Below are positions 35,842 to 46,458 of a stretch of DNA of 64,000 bases, piece by piece. Numbering within the stretch: the first letter of the stretch is position 1; each line of letters begins with the position of its first letter. The DNA is taken from the NCBI GenBank assembly GCA_037176725.1, contig JAZBRS010000037.1, forward strand, positions 13,100,001-13,164,000. Direction: 5' to 3'. The position numbers and the translations under genes were made by a program. Source of the DNA: Posidonia oceanica. Its lineage: Eukaryota > Streptophyta > Magnoliopsida > Alismatales > Posidoniaceae. Under the pieces are notes generated by a model. The model was given only the letters and a program-made list of their open reading frames with translations. It made no database searches and was not told the DNA's origin.

Positions 35842-37080
35842 TCACTGCGTGACAAAGGTGATGTCGTACTGAGACAACAGTACCTGCCACTTGATGCATC
35901 TGCCCACCATTGCTAGCTTCTGGAAGAGGAACTTGATGGGGTCATGTCGGCATAGAAGCTGGACTGGGTACGCCATCATGTAGTGCCTCAGCTTTTGTGC
36001 AGCCCAGAAGAGGGATAAGTAGGTCTTCTCCATTGTGCTATACTTGGCTTCGCAATCATTAAATTTCTTGCTCAGGTAATAAATTGTGTGCTCCTTTCTA
36101 CCAGATTCATCATGCTGGCCCAAGACAGCGCCCATGGAATGCTGCGTGGTAGAGAGGTAGAGAAGCAGAGGTCTCCCTGGCGTGGGAGGGACCAAAATAG
36201 GAGGCTTGGTCAGAAGCTGTTTGATCTTGTCAAAGGCAGCTTGGCACTCCTCGCTCCAGTTGATCTGTGCATTCTTCTTCAGGAGCTTGAAGATCGGCTC
36301 GCATATAGGCGTGAGCTGTGCAATGAACTGACTGATATACTGCAGGCGTCTGAGCAGGCCTCGGACTTCTTTCTCTGTCCTGGGGGGTAGCATATCCACG
36401 ATGGCTTTTGCCTTCATCGGGTCCACTTCAATCCCTCTCTAGCTAACAATGTAGCCCAGGAGCTTGCTAGAAGATACCCCGAATACGCATTTACTGGGGT
36501 TAAGGCGCAGCTTGTACTTTCGCAAGCGGTCAAAGAGCTTCCTTAAGTAGGCAAGGTGATCCGCAGGCTCTTTGGTCTTGGCAATCATATCATCCACGTA
36601 TACCTCAACTTCTTGGTGCATGAGGTCATGGAAAAGTGCAGTCATGGCCCTCTGATAGGTTGTGCCTGCATTTTTCAGCCCAAATGGCATAACTTGATAG
36701 CAGAAGACACCCCAAGGGGTGATGAATGATGTTTTCTCCATATCCTCCTCTGCCATTCTAATCTGGTTATAGCCAGAGAAGTCGTCCATAAAAGAGTGCA
36801 TTTTGTGCTTTGCAGTGTTACCGACTAGGATGTCAATGTGCGGTAGTGGAAAATCATCCTTGGGACTCGCCTTGTTCAGGTCCCGATAGTCGATGCACAT
36901 GCGGACTCGTCCATTTTTTTTGGGCACTGGTACGACATTTGCAAGCCACTCAGGGTAAAGGACGACCTTGAGGAAGTTAACATTGTGCTGCTTCATGATC
37001 TCCTCTTTGATCATGAATAGCCACTACAGTCGCCATCGCCTTAGCTTCTGTTTTACTGGCCTTGCATCTGGGTCCAAAGG
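35842..37080 (-). pseudogene. Reverse transcriptase and first RNase H of element A
   Basis: RT motifs in order: VVPVPKKNGRVRMCIDYRDL, LPHIDILV, FSGYNQI, GVFCYQVMPFGLKNAGTTYQ, and the catalytic EVYVDDMI; then LNPSKCVFG and LLGYIVS. The connection/RNase H-like part follows (TPGRPLLLYLSTTQHSMGAV, EHTIYYLSKKF). Stops lie at 37024 (element B has CAG here, A has TAG), 36439 (expected Gln) and 35842 (origin unclear). The usual MDGFSGYNQ reads MDDFSGYNQ. The frame is otherwise continuous with integrase downstream and the linker upstream. Confidence 0.88.
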
Positions 37081-39140
37081 TAGGTTGTGCACAACTATCT
37101 CAATGTCGAGGCCAACCATATCCTCGTAGCTCCAGGCAAAGACATCCGCATACTCTCTTAAGAATGCGATGAATTCTGCTCTAGCTTGGGGCGACAGAAG
37201 GGCGCAAATGTGGACCTCTCTGACTTCTTCTGCTGTGCCAATCCTGACAACCTCTGTCTCCTCTTCGACATGGAGGTTGGGGCCTTTTGGATCGTCGTCG
37301 TGGGGCCGGAACTCAGGCGATGGTTCATCATGCTCATCTTCGCCTGCATCATCCTCCTCTCCATATGCAATAAGCTCCAAGAGGATCTCCTTCTCAAAGG
37401 TGTGGTTTGAGATATCGAAGGAGTGCAAGTGTTCCGCTGCTTGGCCCTGGTGATGCTTCAAGATGGTCACGCTTACCTGAGTGTTTTCATACCCTCGGCA
37501 CGCAACCTCTGTCCTGGCAAGTTCCTCGGCTGGCTCTGCCTGCTCTGACTCTATTGCTGGCTCTACTGATTCTGCTGCTGCCTGTGCTGAAGCTAACTGT
37601 GCTGCTACTTGCTGTGCAGTGGTTGCATGTGCTACTGCTTGCTGTTGTACTGTTGGTGCCTGCTGCATTACTGCTTGTGCATGTTGTGCTGCTGCGGGTG
37701 CATGTTGTACTACTACTGATGCATGTTGTGCCAATGCTGCCACTTGCGGTGCTACTGGTGCTGCTTGCGGTGCTGATGCTGCTGGTATCCGCTGTGCTGT
37801 TGCTTCCTCTGCATGCTCTGGCGTGCTCGCCAGGGATATATCAAGCTGGCAGCTGATCAGGGTATTGCCACCTGCTGCCTCGCCTAAGTGTGGCATGCAC
37901 TGCACAAACCATCTAGACCCACTCCCTGGCTGCAGGGTGATTAGCTCATCTGGTCTAGTGGGTGCCTCGAGCACTAGATCTTCCTCTAGGACCATGATAG
38001 AGGGATCTGCAGCCATGGCCTTCCCCTTCTTCTGTGCTGTCTCATGCTCTGCCACGTCCTGTGCCAGCGACGCGAGTTGCTCCTAGAATAACTGCTCCAA
38101 GTCTCCCATAGAGAAATCAATCTGAGCGTCTGCAGCCGCTCCTGCCTCCTCATCCGAGGGTGAGTCGACGTAATAGACGATTGCCAGGCTTGCGGCTGGC
38201 CCTGGCTCGACTGTTGGGCTTTCTGCTGCTTGGGGCATCTATTTTGCTGCTGCTAGGTATGCTGCTAGGATCACTGCTGCTACTAGCGGGGAGGCACAAC
38301 TGTCTTTCTAGGGGGCCAATGGCTGGGCCGCCATGCTTGGGGATGAAGCGTTGGTGCCCGTGGGTGATAGTGGTGGTCTCCCGGTAGCAGCGGCAAGAAT
38401 CTTCCGCATAGCAAGATCTGCTGAAGCTGACAGCGGTGTGCCTAACAGAGCTGCCTGGCTTGCTTGTGGCGTTGTCGGTGATGCAGGCCGAGTCACGCTG
38501 TCGTCTGATCCGACTGACTGAGCCGCCAGAGAAGGTGATTTCCATGCTGGTGCGGCTGCGGCCGCAAGCTGACTGCTGGATAACACCGAAGGGCATGCTT
38601 CTGATTCTGGCACTGTAGCTGTGACTGTCGGCGACTTTGGTGATGCTGCAGGAAGAGGGAAAACTGTCAGCCCCGTCCCAAGGTTTGCCAATTCTACTGC
38701 TTCATCAGTGAGTGCCAAGCAAGCTGACTGGGACACAGTCATGCTGAGCTGATCCTTGCTGCTGGTTGGGGCTGCCTCAAGTATGCCAGACTCCTCCTCA
38801 TCAGAGTAGTAGTCCTCGATGCAGACCCATTCTTCCTCCGGCAGCTGAGAGCTTGGGCATGAGGCCTGCTGTACTAGGGCCTCACTGCTGTTTGCATTCA
38901 AGATACCTACACTGGCAAAGTTAGTGAGGTCCTGCGGGATAGCCATCCTCTGATCCGTAGGCTGCATGTGTCTGTCTTTGCTGGACTGTAGGTCATATCC
39001 GAGACCTTGTGAATCTCTTCGCTCTACTGCTCTGATTGGCTCAGCGATTCCCTGGCCATATCGCCCAAGCGGTGTTCCCTTGACATAGCCCCACCTGTGA
39101 CAGGCGTTTTCGACCATCCAAAAGGGATTGCTGTGAACGG
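37081..39140 (-). pseudogene. Protease-RT linker of element A, truncated by element B
   Basis: Begins at the break with VHSNPFWMVENACHRWG, the same stretch that follows protease in element B (MVENVCHR). It continues through an acidic patch (EEEWVCIEDYYSDEE), a Ser/Ala/Pro-rich stretch, an Ala/Gln/His-rich stretch (about 37540-37800), a conserved segment with VSVTILKHHQGQAAEHLHSF, and ARAEFIAFLREYADVFAWSYEDM just before RT. Stops lie at 38308 and 38083 (CAG to TAG). The protease itself is missing because element B inserted here. Confidence 0.75.
39136..39140. other. Candidate target-site duplication left of element B (AACGG)
   Basis: Five bases of element A's linker directly before the TGTTGACACC terminus of element B. 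The second copy should follow B's 3' LTR outside the window, after which A's protease should resume. Confidence 0.45.
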
Positions 39141-39559
39141 TGTTGACACCCCATTTTGACAGGCTTGAATCAATTGGAATCTTCTAGTGACTCGTGGATC
39201 CAAACCTAGGTCAAAACTACACATTCGCTTTCATCCTTCTCTCCAAAACAAGCCTAAACTTGACCTAAGATTAAACCCCTTTCCCTAACCCAAAACTTAG
39301 CCAAAAACCATAGAAAAACCCACCATTCCCAACTTAGCAAACCTACCCAAACACCTAGAAATTTTCAACCCAAAACCACTCCCAAAAACCCTAGAAAACC
39401 TAGGTAAAACTACCCTTTTTCTACACCTCAAAACCCTTACAAAACTTTCTCAAAACCAAACCAAAACCCTAGGACCAACACTAGAGACCCTAGGCTACAC
39501 ATTTCTCAATTTTCACCCCTTTTCAAAACCTCTAAACCCTCCATTTACCCAAATTATCC

Positions 39560-40700
39560 TTTTCCCTCTCTTGGATTATTCTTTTCTCTCTCCTCTCTCT
39601 CCCCTGATTATCATCCTTCTTTTCACCCCCTTTTCTCCCTCTTTCTTGCCTGGCTGTGGACCCCTCTTGTGCTTCTATCTGTTCTCAATCTCATTCCTAT
39701 TTTTATCTTTTTTTTTAGCATTTTGTTTGACCTTCAAAAATTATTTTCGTTCAGCTCCTCCCTTTCCTCTTTATTCCTCCATTTCTCCCTTTTCTCCTTC
39801 CTTTTCCTTTTCTTTTCCTTTCTCTTACTAAATCCCTAAAAAATCCTTAAAAACCTCTAAAACCCTAAAACAGAAGGAAAGCAAACTAAAACCCTAAAAT
39901 AAATAATTAAAAACCTAAACAAACAATTAAAAAAAAAACAAAGGCCTAACTAAATCTAACTAAAACCAAAAACCAAGAATGCAAGCTAAAAAATGCAAAA
40001 TAAACAAAAAGAAAATGCTGTAAAATCAAAGAAAAAACCAAAATGTAATCAATACAGGTAAAAGTAAAACCCTACTAAAAATAATCAAAAACAAATCCTA
40101 AAAGGAAAAGAAAACAATTAAAAAAAAAAAAACACTAAGACAACTACTTAAGAAAAAGAGAAACCTAACTTAACAAATCTAAAAAGAACAATTCAAAAAC
40201 CTAACTAAAAGGGAAAAACAAACAATCAAAATTTAAAAACACTTAATTAACAACTAAAATCAAAAATCTAAAACTCACTCTAATTAATCTAAAAAAAAAC
40301 TTTAAAAATCCTAATTAACATCCCAAGTACTTAACAAGAAAAACATAATTAAAAAAACAATTAAAAATCTTAACAAACATTAAAACAAAATCAAGAAACT
40401 AACTAAAAGGAAACTTAAAATCCTAATCAAACATTAATAATTAAAACTATTTCCAACCCTAATTAACCAATTAAAAACAATCATTAAAAAACCTAATCTA
40501 AAATCCTAATTTAAACACAACTACTCTAAAAACATTTTCAAAACATTTTTATTCTTATTTTTATTTTAATTTTAATTTTCTTCTTCTTCCTCTCCTCCCT
40601 TTCTTCCTTTCTCTTTATTTTCCTTTCTTTTTCTTTGGCCCAGTCCGGCCCATTCCTCTTCCCCTTCTTTCTTTTCTTCCTTTCTTTTACTTCTTTTTTT
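39560..40700 (+). other. Low-complexity U3 stretches of LTR B
   Basis: CT-rich at 39560-39840, A-rich with scattered AACCCTAAA-like words at 39840-40550, then a polypyrimidine stretch to about 40700. There is no gene. The telomere-like words are not in tandem. The same zones occur in LTR A and C on the other strand. Confidence 0.6.
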
Positions 40701-40994
40701 TTCGCACAGCAGCCCGCCCCACAGCCTTCAGCCCCCTCCTTCCTTCGCCATCTTCTTCTTCTCCCACAATCCTCCCTCTCCCGCGCCACCAGTCTCCCTC
40801 CACCTCCTTCAAATTCAATTTCTTCTTCCCTCTCGATCACCATCAGCACCAGTCCACCTCCCTCCTCTCTCGTGCCTCAGCGGCTTCTCCAGGGGCATTA
40901 ATTGCCCGTCACCTCCGGCCGTCCTCCCTCTGCCAACTGCAGCCTGTGTCGGTGGAGATTTAAATCCAGCCCGCGCTCCACTCCTCTAGCTCCC

Positions 40995-41791
40995 GATTAA
41001 AACCTCAGCAATCCTCCTTCTTCTTCGCCTTTTCGTCGTCCAGGAGAGAGCGAGAGAAACCAGAGCATCCAGCACCCATTCTTCTCCTTCTTCCCTATTG
41101 AAATTCAGCAACCTTCCTCCCCTTTCCTTTCCACCCGAAACCAGACCGTCCAGCCCTTCAAACTACTCCAGATTCATCCCCCAAACTCCACCAACATCCA
41201 GCAACACACAGCCCTCCACTTCACTCTCCGAAAACACCCTGAAACCACTCCCAACACCACCTGATACAACTCAGCAACCCAACACTCCATCCTCCAAAAA
41301 TTCCCGACACTGCAACCCACAGAACCCCTCCAAACTTCACCCAGAAACTCGCCTGAACACCACCATCAAAACCCACCTGAGCATCAGCTCCAAGCCTCAC
41401 CACAGACCAGACCTACCACCACAAACACCTACCCCCTTTTCAACCAGAAAATCACCCGATAACCCAATCTTCCTCTCCAGCTCTTTCCCGGACCTCCAGA
41501 GCATCCACACACCTTCCTCAACCATCCAGCAAGTCGCCGGTACCCTCCGGTTGATCCAGAAGGCAGCAGACAGTCACCCCCACCTCCGGCCTTTTGCTGT
41601 GCACCCAAAAGTGCCAATCTCCTCTCCGGTCGTCGAAGCTCCGCTCCGAGCATTCAGGAGGCACTCGAGGGCCGCACTGAGAAGTTCCAACCGATCGCAG
41701 CCCACCAGCGACGCTCCCAGTAGCCGGATGACCGCCGCCGGCATCTGCAGAACCCACCCATGTCGAGGGGACACCCCGGACTGCAAAACAG
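40995..41791 (+). promoter_or_regulatory. TATA-like box and exon-1-like leader of LTR B
   Basis: GATTAAAACC at 40995-41004 aligns with GCTTAAAAACC in LTR A and TGATAAAAGCC in LTR C. The next 790 bp is C-rich with CTC and CCA runs, typical of plant leaders, and ends at AAAACAG/GTATCC (41791/41792). An open frame at 41098-41811 rich in Pro, Ser and Thr is not preserved in the other LTRs and is not called a gene. Confidence 0.45.
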
Positions 41792-43221
41792 GTATCCCTC
41801 TGCACCTTTAGCTTAGTTTTTCTCCACTCTTGCTTCCTAGCCCCTTAGACTAGGGTTCTAATGCCTTCATCGCCGGAGTCAACGCCGTCGTCAACTTCTT
41901 CTTCTCCGGCGAGCTCTGAGCTCGGTTTGCCGCTCCAGCTGCAGAACGCCTCGCCGATCGTCGCTTGAGGTCTGCACGACCTCCAAGAGTATGCCGGTGC
42001 TTCAGATCGCATCGACGTCGCGTCGATCGCTCGGGCTGCCTCCGAGCAGGTCTGCGACGCTCCGACGTCTTCTCCGGCCTGCTCCAGGTACTGTCACGGC
42101 TCACCGGACGTCGCCCGAGCTCTGTCTGCCACCAGAGAGCATTGCCGACCGGTCAACGCCTCACCATCCTCCCCCCTTCGCAGTTCCCGGCCACTGGTAG
42201 CCATCTGCTACAGTGGTCGCCGCTGCTACTTAACACTATTCCTTTATTTTTCTTTACCATGCTATTTTGTTAACAAATTGCATATCTGCCTTTTTTTTTG
42301 CTTTATTGCATTCTGGTCCTGCCTCTGTTAAAATTCATTTAATTTCGCATTAAAATCTTATGATATTGCATGAAAAACTTAAAAAATTGATTAATTGCAT
42401 GTTAGTCCTTCTGCAGTGTTTCTCTTCAGTGTTTATTTTAAGTTCTGGCCCTCTGGTTCTCTATTATTGCATGTTAGTCCTGCCATCAATAATCTGATTT
42501 AATGCTCTAATTTTACCTTGATAAATTGCATTTTTAGTCCCTGTTGCTTTTCTTATTTACAGTTTAGTCCTCTGTTCTGTTAACTTTGACTTTTATTTTT
42601 CAATTTTCCTTATTGCATTGCATCATTTCCCCCATATTTTCTGATTTTTGCATATAGGTCCTTCATCAATGCATAGCATGCATTTAAATGCATATTTTGC
42701 TTATAAAATTGCATTTTTGACCCTGCATGTTTTAAAAATTGCACATAGGTCCTCTGCATGCTTATAAAAATCATTTAAATGCGTATTTTGCTTATAAAAT
42801 TGCATTTTTGACCCTGCATGATTTAAAAATTGCATATAGGTCCCCTGTTTGCATTCCCAGACCACTAAGACCACTGCTTTGCTTGCAAAATTGCATTTTA
42901 GGCCCTGTTGATTTCAAAATTGCATGCCAATTTCCCATATGATTTCAAAACTTGTCCTGATGCATGTTTATCTTGAAAAATTGCATTTTGAACCCTGCAT
43001 TCTACAAAATTGCACTCAGACCCCCCAATTTTCAAAAACTTTGCATAAAAGCCCCAAACTTTTCAAAATCCTTGCATTTAGACCCCCACTTTTTCAAAAA
43101 TTGCATATAAGGTCCCAGTTTTCTGAAAAATCATCCCTAAGTCTTTTCTTGCATTCCGCATGTATTGCACTCATGCATTCTTGCATTTGGCATTCCTTGC
43201 ACACACTTATGCATTCTTAGC
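41792..43221 (+). other. Intron-1-like stretch of LTR B with TGCATTTT phrase repeats
   Basis: 1430 bp, T-rich, from GTATCC to TTCTTAG. From about 42280 to 43140 it repeats phrases such as AAAATTGCATTTTTGACC, GCATATAGGTCC and CATGTTAGTCC at irregular spacing. Lengths in A (1432) and C (about 1360) agree. It is interpreted as a possible intron inside the LTR. Confidence 0.45.
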
Positions 43222-43436
43222 TCCCATTTACATGGGAGGACCTGTTGTGCACACCCCTAGGACCTCCTGTACACCTAGATCCATTCTTCTCCCCTGTTCT
43301 GGCCCCTCTGCCTTGAAGCTGGGATATCTTCAGATCCGGCCGTTGGATCTTCTCAATCAAGCTACCCGGACGACCCCGGCGGAGCACTCTTCAGCATGGA
43401 TATAGCGGTTTTCAGATCAGGCTTCAGATTTCCAAG
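43222..43436 (+). other. Exon-2-like block of LTR B with strong donor AAG/GTAAGT
   Basis: 215 bp between acceptor-like CATTCTTAG and the near-consensus plant donor CCAAGGTAAGT (GT at 43437-43438). It contains CATTTACATGGGAGGACC and CCGGCCGTTGGATCTTCTC, both conserved in LTR A and C. It is the best-conserved internal part of the LTR besides the ends. Splicing is inferred. Confidence 0.5.
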
Positions 43437-43884
43437 GTAAGTCCTCCTGAACCCTTGCACAGCATTCATTTGCACACCAATCGCATTCCATGCATTGTTT
43501 TTGCTTTCTAATTTCTCGAGCATGTAGAATAGGACTTCCTCTTCTTATCTATCAACTCTGCTCCCTCTTTTCGCGTACTCCTAGTGCTTTGTGTTGCGTT
43601 TCCCCTGGATTTACCACTAATTGCGACTTTCTTCCCCCTTTTCCACGATTCGATCGCATCGCGAGCTCTTGGCAGCGTGCGAGACACATCGTGAGACATT
43701 TTGGTGGGAAACAGTCACAAAACAGTGGTAATCCTTCCACTTGCTTTCCTTCCCCTTTGTAGGTCTTCACACCTACTTTGCGTGGTTTTTAAACGGCACT
43801 CGTTCTCACACTTGTGCTGTTTACTTCCCCTTTGCTTCTCCTGTCCTTTTTCTTTGCATTTGCATCTACATGGTTTTATCGATG

Positions 43885-44475
43885 CTTTATTTCTCCTGCT
43901 TTGGCACCATTTCGCGTGCCTGCTCTGTCTTTGGCACCGTTTTGCGTGCCCGCTTTGCTTCTGCCACTGTTTTGCGTTCCTGCTTTGTTTTTGGCACCGT
44001 TTCGTGTGCCCGCTCTGTCTTTAGCACCGTTTTACATGCCCGCTTTGCTTTTGGCACCGTTTTGCGTGTCCACTTTGTTTTTGGCACCATTTCGCATGCC
44101 CACTCTGTTTTTGGCACCATTTCGCGTGCCCGCTCTGTTTGTGGCACTGTTTTGCATGCCTGCTTTGCTTTTGGCACCGTTTCGCTTGCCCGCTTTGTTT
44201 TTGGCACCGTTTTGCATGCCCGCTTTGCTTCTGGCACAGTTTCACGTGCCCGCTCTCTTTTGGCACTGTTTTGCGTGCCCGCTTTTCTTTTGGCGCCGCT
44301 TTGCGTGCCGCTTTGTTTTCTCGCACCGTTTTGCATGCCGTTCTTATTTCTTGCACTGTTTTGCATGCTAACTTTGTTTTCTCGCATCGTTTCACATGCC
44401 GCCTCGTTTTCTTGCACCGTTTCGCGTGCCGCTCTCGTTTCTCGCATTGTTTCACGTGTTTTATGCCGTTTCCTC
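43885..44475 (+). repeat. 30-bp tandem repeat in LTR B (about 18-20 copies)
   Basis: Unit built on TTTTGGCACCGTTTTGCGTG plus CCCGCTTTGC, exact 30-bp spacing from 43903 (43933, 43963, 43993, 44023 and on), increasingly diverged after 44240. It lies between the second donor-like site and the U5 end. The open frames it produces on both strands are artefacts of the period. Confidence 0.88.
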
Positions 44476-44754
44476 TTGCATGTCACCTGCATTGCTTGGT
44501 TTTATCGCCGTTTTGCTTTTCGCTTGCATTTGCATATTGGGCAGTGATGCTTACTGCCTGAAGTTCTCACGAGCCAGGTTTCGCCCGATTCGGAACACAG
44601 ATAGTGCTGCTGAGCACTTAGACTGCACGTTTACTTCCTGCATCGCATCCCACCACTTAGAGCACACCTATGAGCATTCATTCAGGCATTCATTGGCATT
44701 TAGGCATTCAAACCTGCATTTCCTTGCATATGCGAGCGTAAGCCTAGAAAGACC

Positions 44755-44830
44755 GATTCTCGGGCGTGTCGGGAGTGCCTAACACCTTCCTCGCACGTAA
44801 TAGGAGTCCTTGCCCGATCTTTGGCCCACA
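44755..44830 (+). promoter_or_regulatory. Conserved U5 segment of LTR B
   Basis: Contains CCGATTCTCGGGCGTGTC and GTGCCTAACACCTTCC, followed by GCACGTAATAGGAGTCC. It is shared with LTR A and C far above the level of neighbouring sequence. In B one arm of the GGTG/CACC palindrome is altered (AGTG). Confidence 0.5.
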
Positions 44831-45120
44831 ATGACCATATTGCCCTTATCCTAGGCATGAGTCATATCATTTGTATTCATTTGCATTTGTTTTCTTTTGC
44901 TATGCTTTGCATTGCATCCTTTGCTTGATTTTGCGTGTTAACTCATGCATTTCCCCCGGTTCTCCTTGTCTCCCAATAATAGACACGGTGGCGACTCTAA
45001 ATTGTCTTATCTTCTTCTTTTCTTATCTTTTCTCCTCTGTTTTAAGTGTTTTTGAGTTGAGCCTTCCTCCTCGGACATAGCCGCTAATAGTAAACCTGAT
45101 TCTGATTGGGATTACTACAG

Positions 45121-45138
45121 TGGCGACTCTGCTGGGGA
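45121..45138 (+). promoter_or_regulatory. Primer-binding site of element B
   Basis: TGGCGACTCTGCTGGGGA begins two bases after the LTR's terminal CA. It is similar to the complement of a plant tRNA-Arg 3' end, the primer type used by Ogre-like elements. It is the minus-strand DNA priming site. Confidence 0.8.
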
Positions 45139-46458
45139 TGCTAGACTCCGACTTTCGTTTTTGGCTTTTCGCTCGCCGCTTTAGCAGTTCTGCTTGCCTT
45201 TGTCTGCCTCTTGTGCCTCCTTTACCTGTTTTGCTCGCTTTTCTGTGCAAACTCCTAGCGAGTCGCCTCGTGGCTAGTCCGCTTAGGTTTTGCACCTCCT
45301 TTGCCTTGGTTTGTGCTCTGTTTTGCTCTACTTTGCCTTGGTTGTTTGTTTACCTGCTTATTTCATTGCTTCTGTTCTTATTTGCTTTGCAGCTTACTTG
45401 TCTTTACTCTTTTTTATCTTGCTTACTTATTATTGCTCTATTTTCTGCACCATGCATGTCTACATACTTGTTTGGCAACAATGCATGCTTTTTGAATGAT
45501 GATTGCTTTCTTTTACACATTTGCTATGTCACTACACACGCACATGCCCTGTATATATGCCTTTTGACATGATGGATGCTTTTTCTTCACTATCATGCTC
45601 ACAAACACTCGCACATGCCATGCACTTGCCTTTTGCTATGTTGTATGCTGTTTGCTTGCCATAATTGACTGGTTTTCTTCCTTTTCGCACATGCCATGTC
45701 TAGGATAGTAGAGACTTGTTTGCTCTCCCTGTGGTTAACTAAAAATGGCAAGTAAAAAGAACTTCTAGGAGCAACTAGAGACTTCAAACAATCCTGCACC
45801 CCCTTGGTCTAATAAAATGCGCAAGATAAAAAACTTTAAGCATTTGCATAAGCATCATATAGGGCATGCATTCTTCTCATCTGAGTCTACCTACTAGTTT
45901 GCGAAGGATGGTCCCGACTTCTTGTTCCACCGCTTTTGGCGTGGGTCAAGTCAGTCGGTCTGTCTCCCCTTTGTCCAGGGGTCGTGTCGGTGTAGTCGAG
46001 TGTACTGCCCACGCTTTGGCGGGGTCAGGGCCACCAACGCACCACCCTGTTATTTCCTCAGCTTTGGCTAGGAGTTCGATAGGGAGCCTACTTTTTCTGA
46101 CCTGAGTCGGTGACCCGTACACCTGGGGATGCCCGAAGTAGACCACCTACTAGGATACACTAGATAGGTGAGGGGGGCATACTAGAAAGCATGCATATCA
46201 TTCATGCCATCTAACTTAACTCATTTGCATCTGTCTTTCAGTTTCTAATCCCTATTTGTTTCTGTTTGTGTCAGCAGTGATCGGTAAGCAAGTTCCCCTT
46301 GCTGGAGCTTGAGTACCGACCCTTTCTGACACCCCTGTTGCGACCTTGTTTGCGACCATTCCCCTTCTAAGCTATCCGCCTTTGCGACGATAGCTCCTAT
46401 TAGGAATCGCCGTTTGCACACCTATCGCAGCCCTATTCTCACGCGCTCTAGGTCAGCA
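45139..46458 (+). other. Untranslated leader of element B with acceptor-like site
   Basis: 1.3 kb without a credible gene. At 46211-46241 there is a branch-point-like CTAACTTAAC, a pyrimidine-rich run and TCTTTCAG/T (AG at 46240-46241), a good plant acceptor about 220 bp before the gag ATG. Splicing from the LTR donor at 43436 to here would remove the PBS, so such RNA could serve only as mRNA. This is inference. Confidence 0.45.

Larger units (their letters stand above)
24658..39140 (-). mobile_element. Element A internal region, cut at 39140 by element B
   Basis: Element order on the minus strand, starting at the break: protease-RT linker, RT, RNase H pair, integrase, spacer with acceptor-like site, extra ORF, spacer, palindrome array, pseudoknot-like array, polypurine tract. 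The protein similarity to element B's linker continues to the last codons before 39140, so the break is an insertion inside coding sequence, not a recombination at an LTR border. Protease, gag and the 5' LTR of A should lie beyond element B. Confidence 0.85.
39141..45119 (+). mobile_element. 5' LTR of element B, 5979 bp
   Basis: Starts TGTTGACACCCC and ends ATTACTACA. A PBS follows one base later at 45121, so this is the 5' LTR of a plus-strand element. It is collinear with LTRs A and C in opposite orientation: U3 to about 40995, TATA-like GATTAAAACC, exon-like leader to 41791, AT-rich intron-like stretch to 43221, exon-2-like block 43222-43436, 30-bp repeat tract, conserved U5. It is the longest of the three, mainly because of the 30-bp repeats. 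Divergence from A and C shows separate lineages or old copies. Confidence 0.92.

Noticed and set aside
39300..40550. Telomere-like AAACCCTAA words in LTR U3
   Set aside because: Isolated words in A-rich sequence, no tandem run.
41098..41811. 237-codon Pro/Ser/Thr-rich frame in LTR B, and comparable frames at 55260-56359 and 22411-22695
   Set aside because: The frames and peptides are not conserved among the three LTRs; it is better explained as a C-rich untranslated leader.
43741..44547. Long frames with decapeptide repeats (FGTVLRARFA-like on plus, GAKSKAGTQN-like on minus)
   Set aside because: Produced by the 30-bp period inside an LTR; equivalent frames in LTR A and C are different or broken.
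18902..45119. Reading LTR A and LTR B as the two ends of one element with 24658-39140 between them
   Set aside because: The two LTRs are in opposite orientation, a PBS follows LTR B outward, and coding on the two sides runs in opposite directions, so they belong to different elements.
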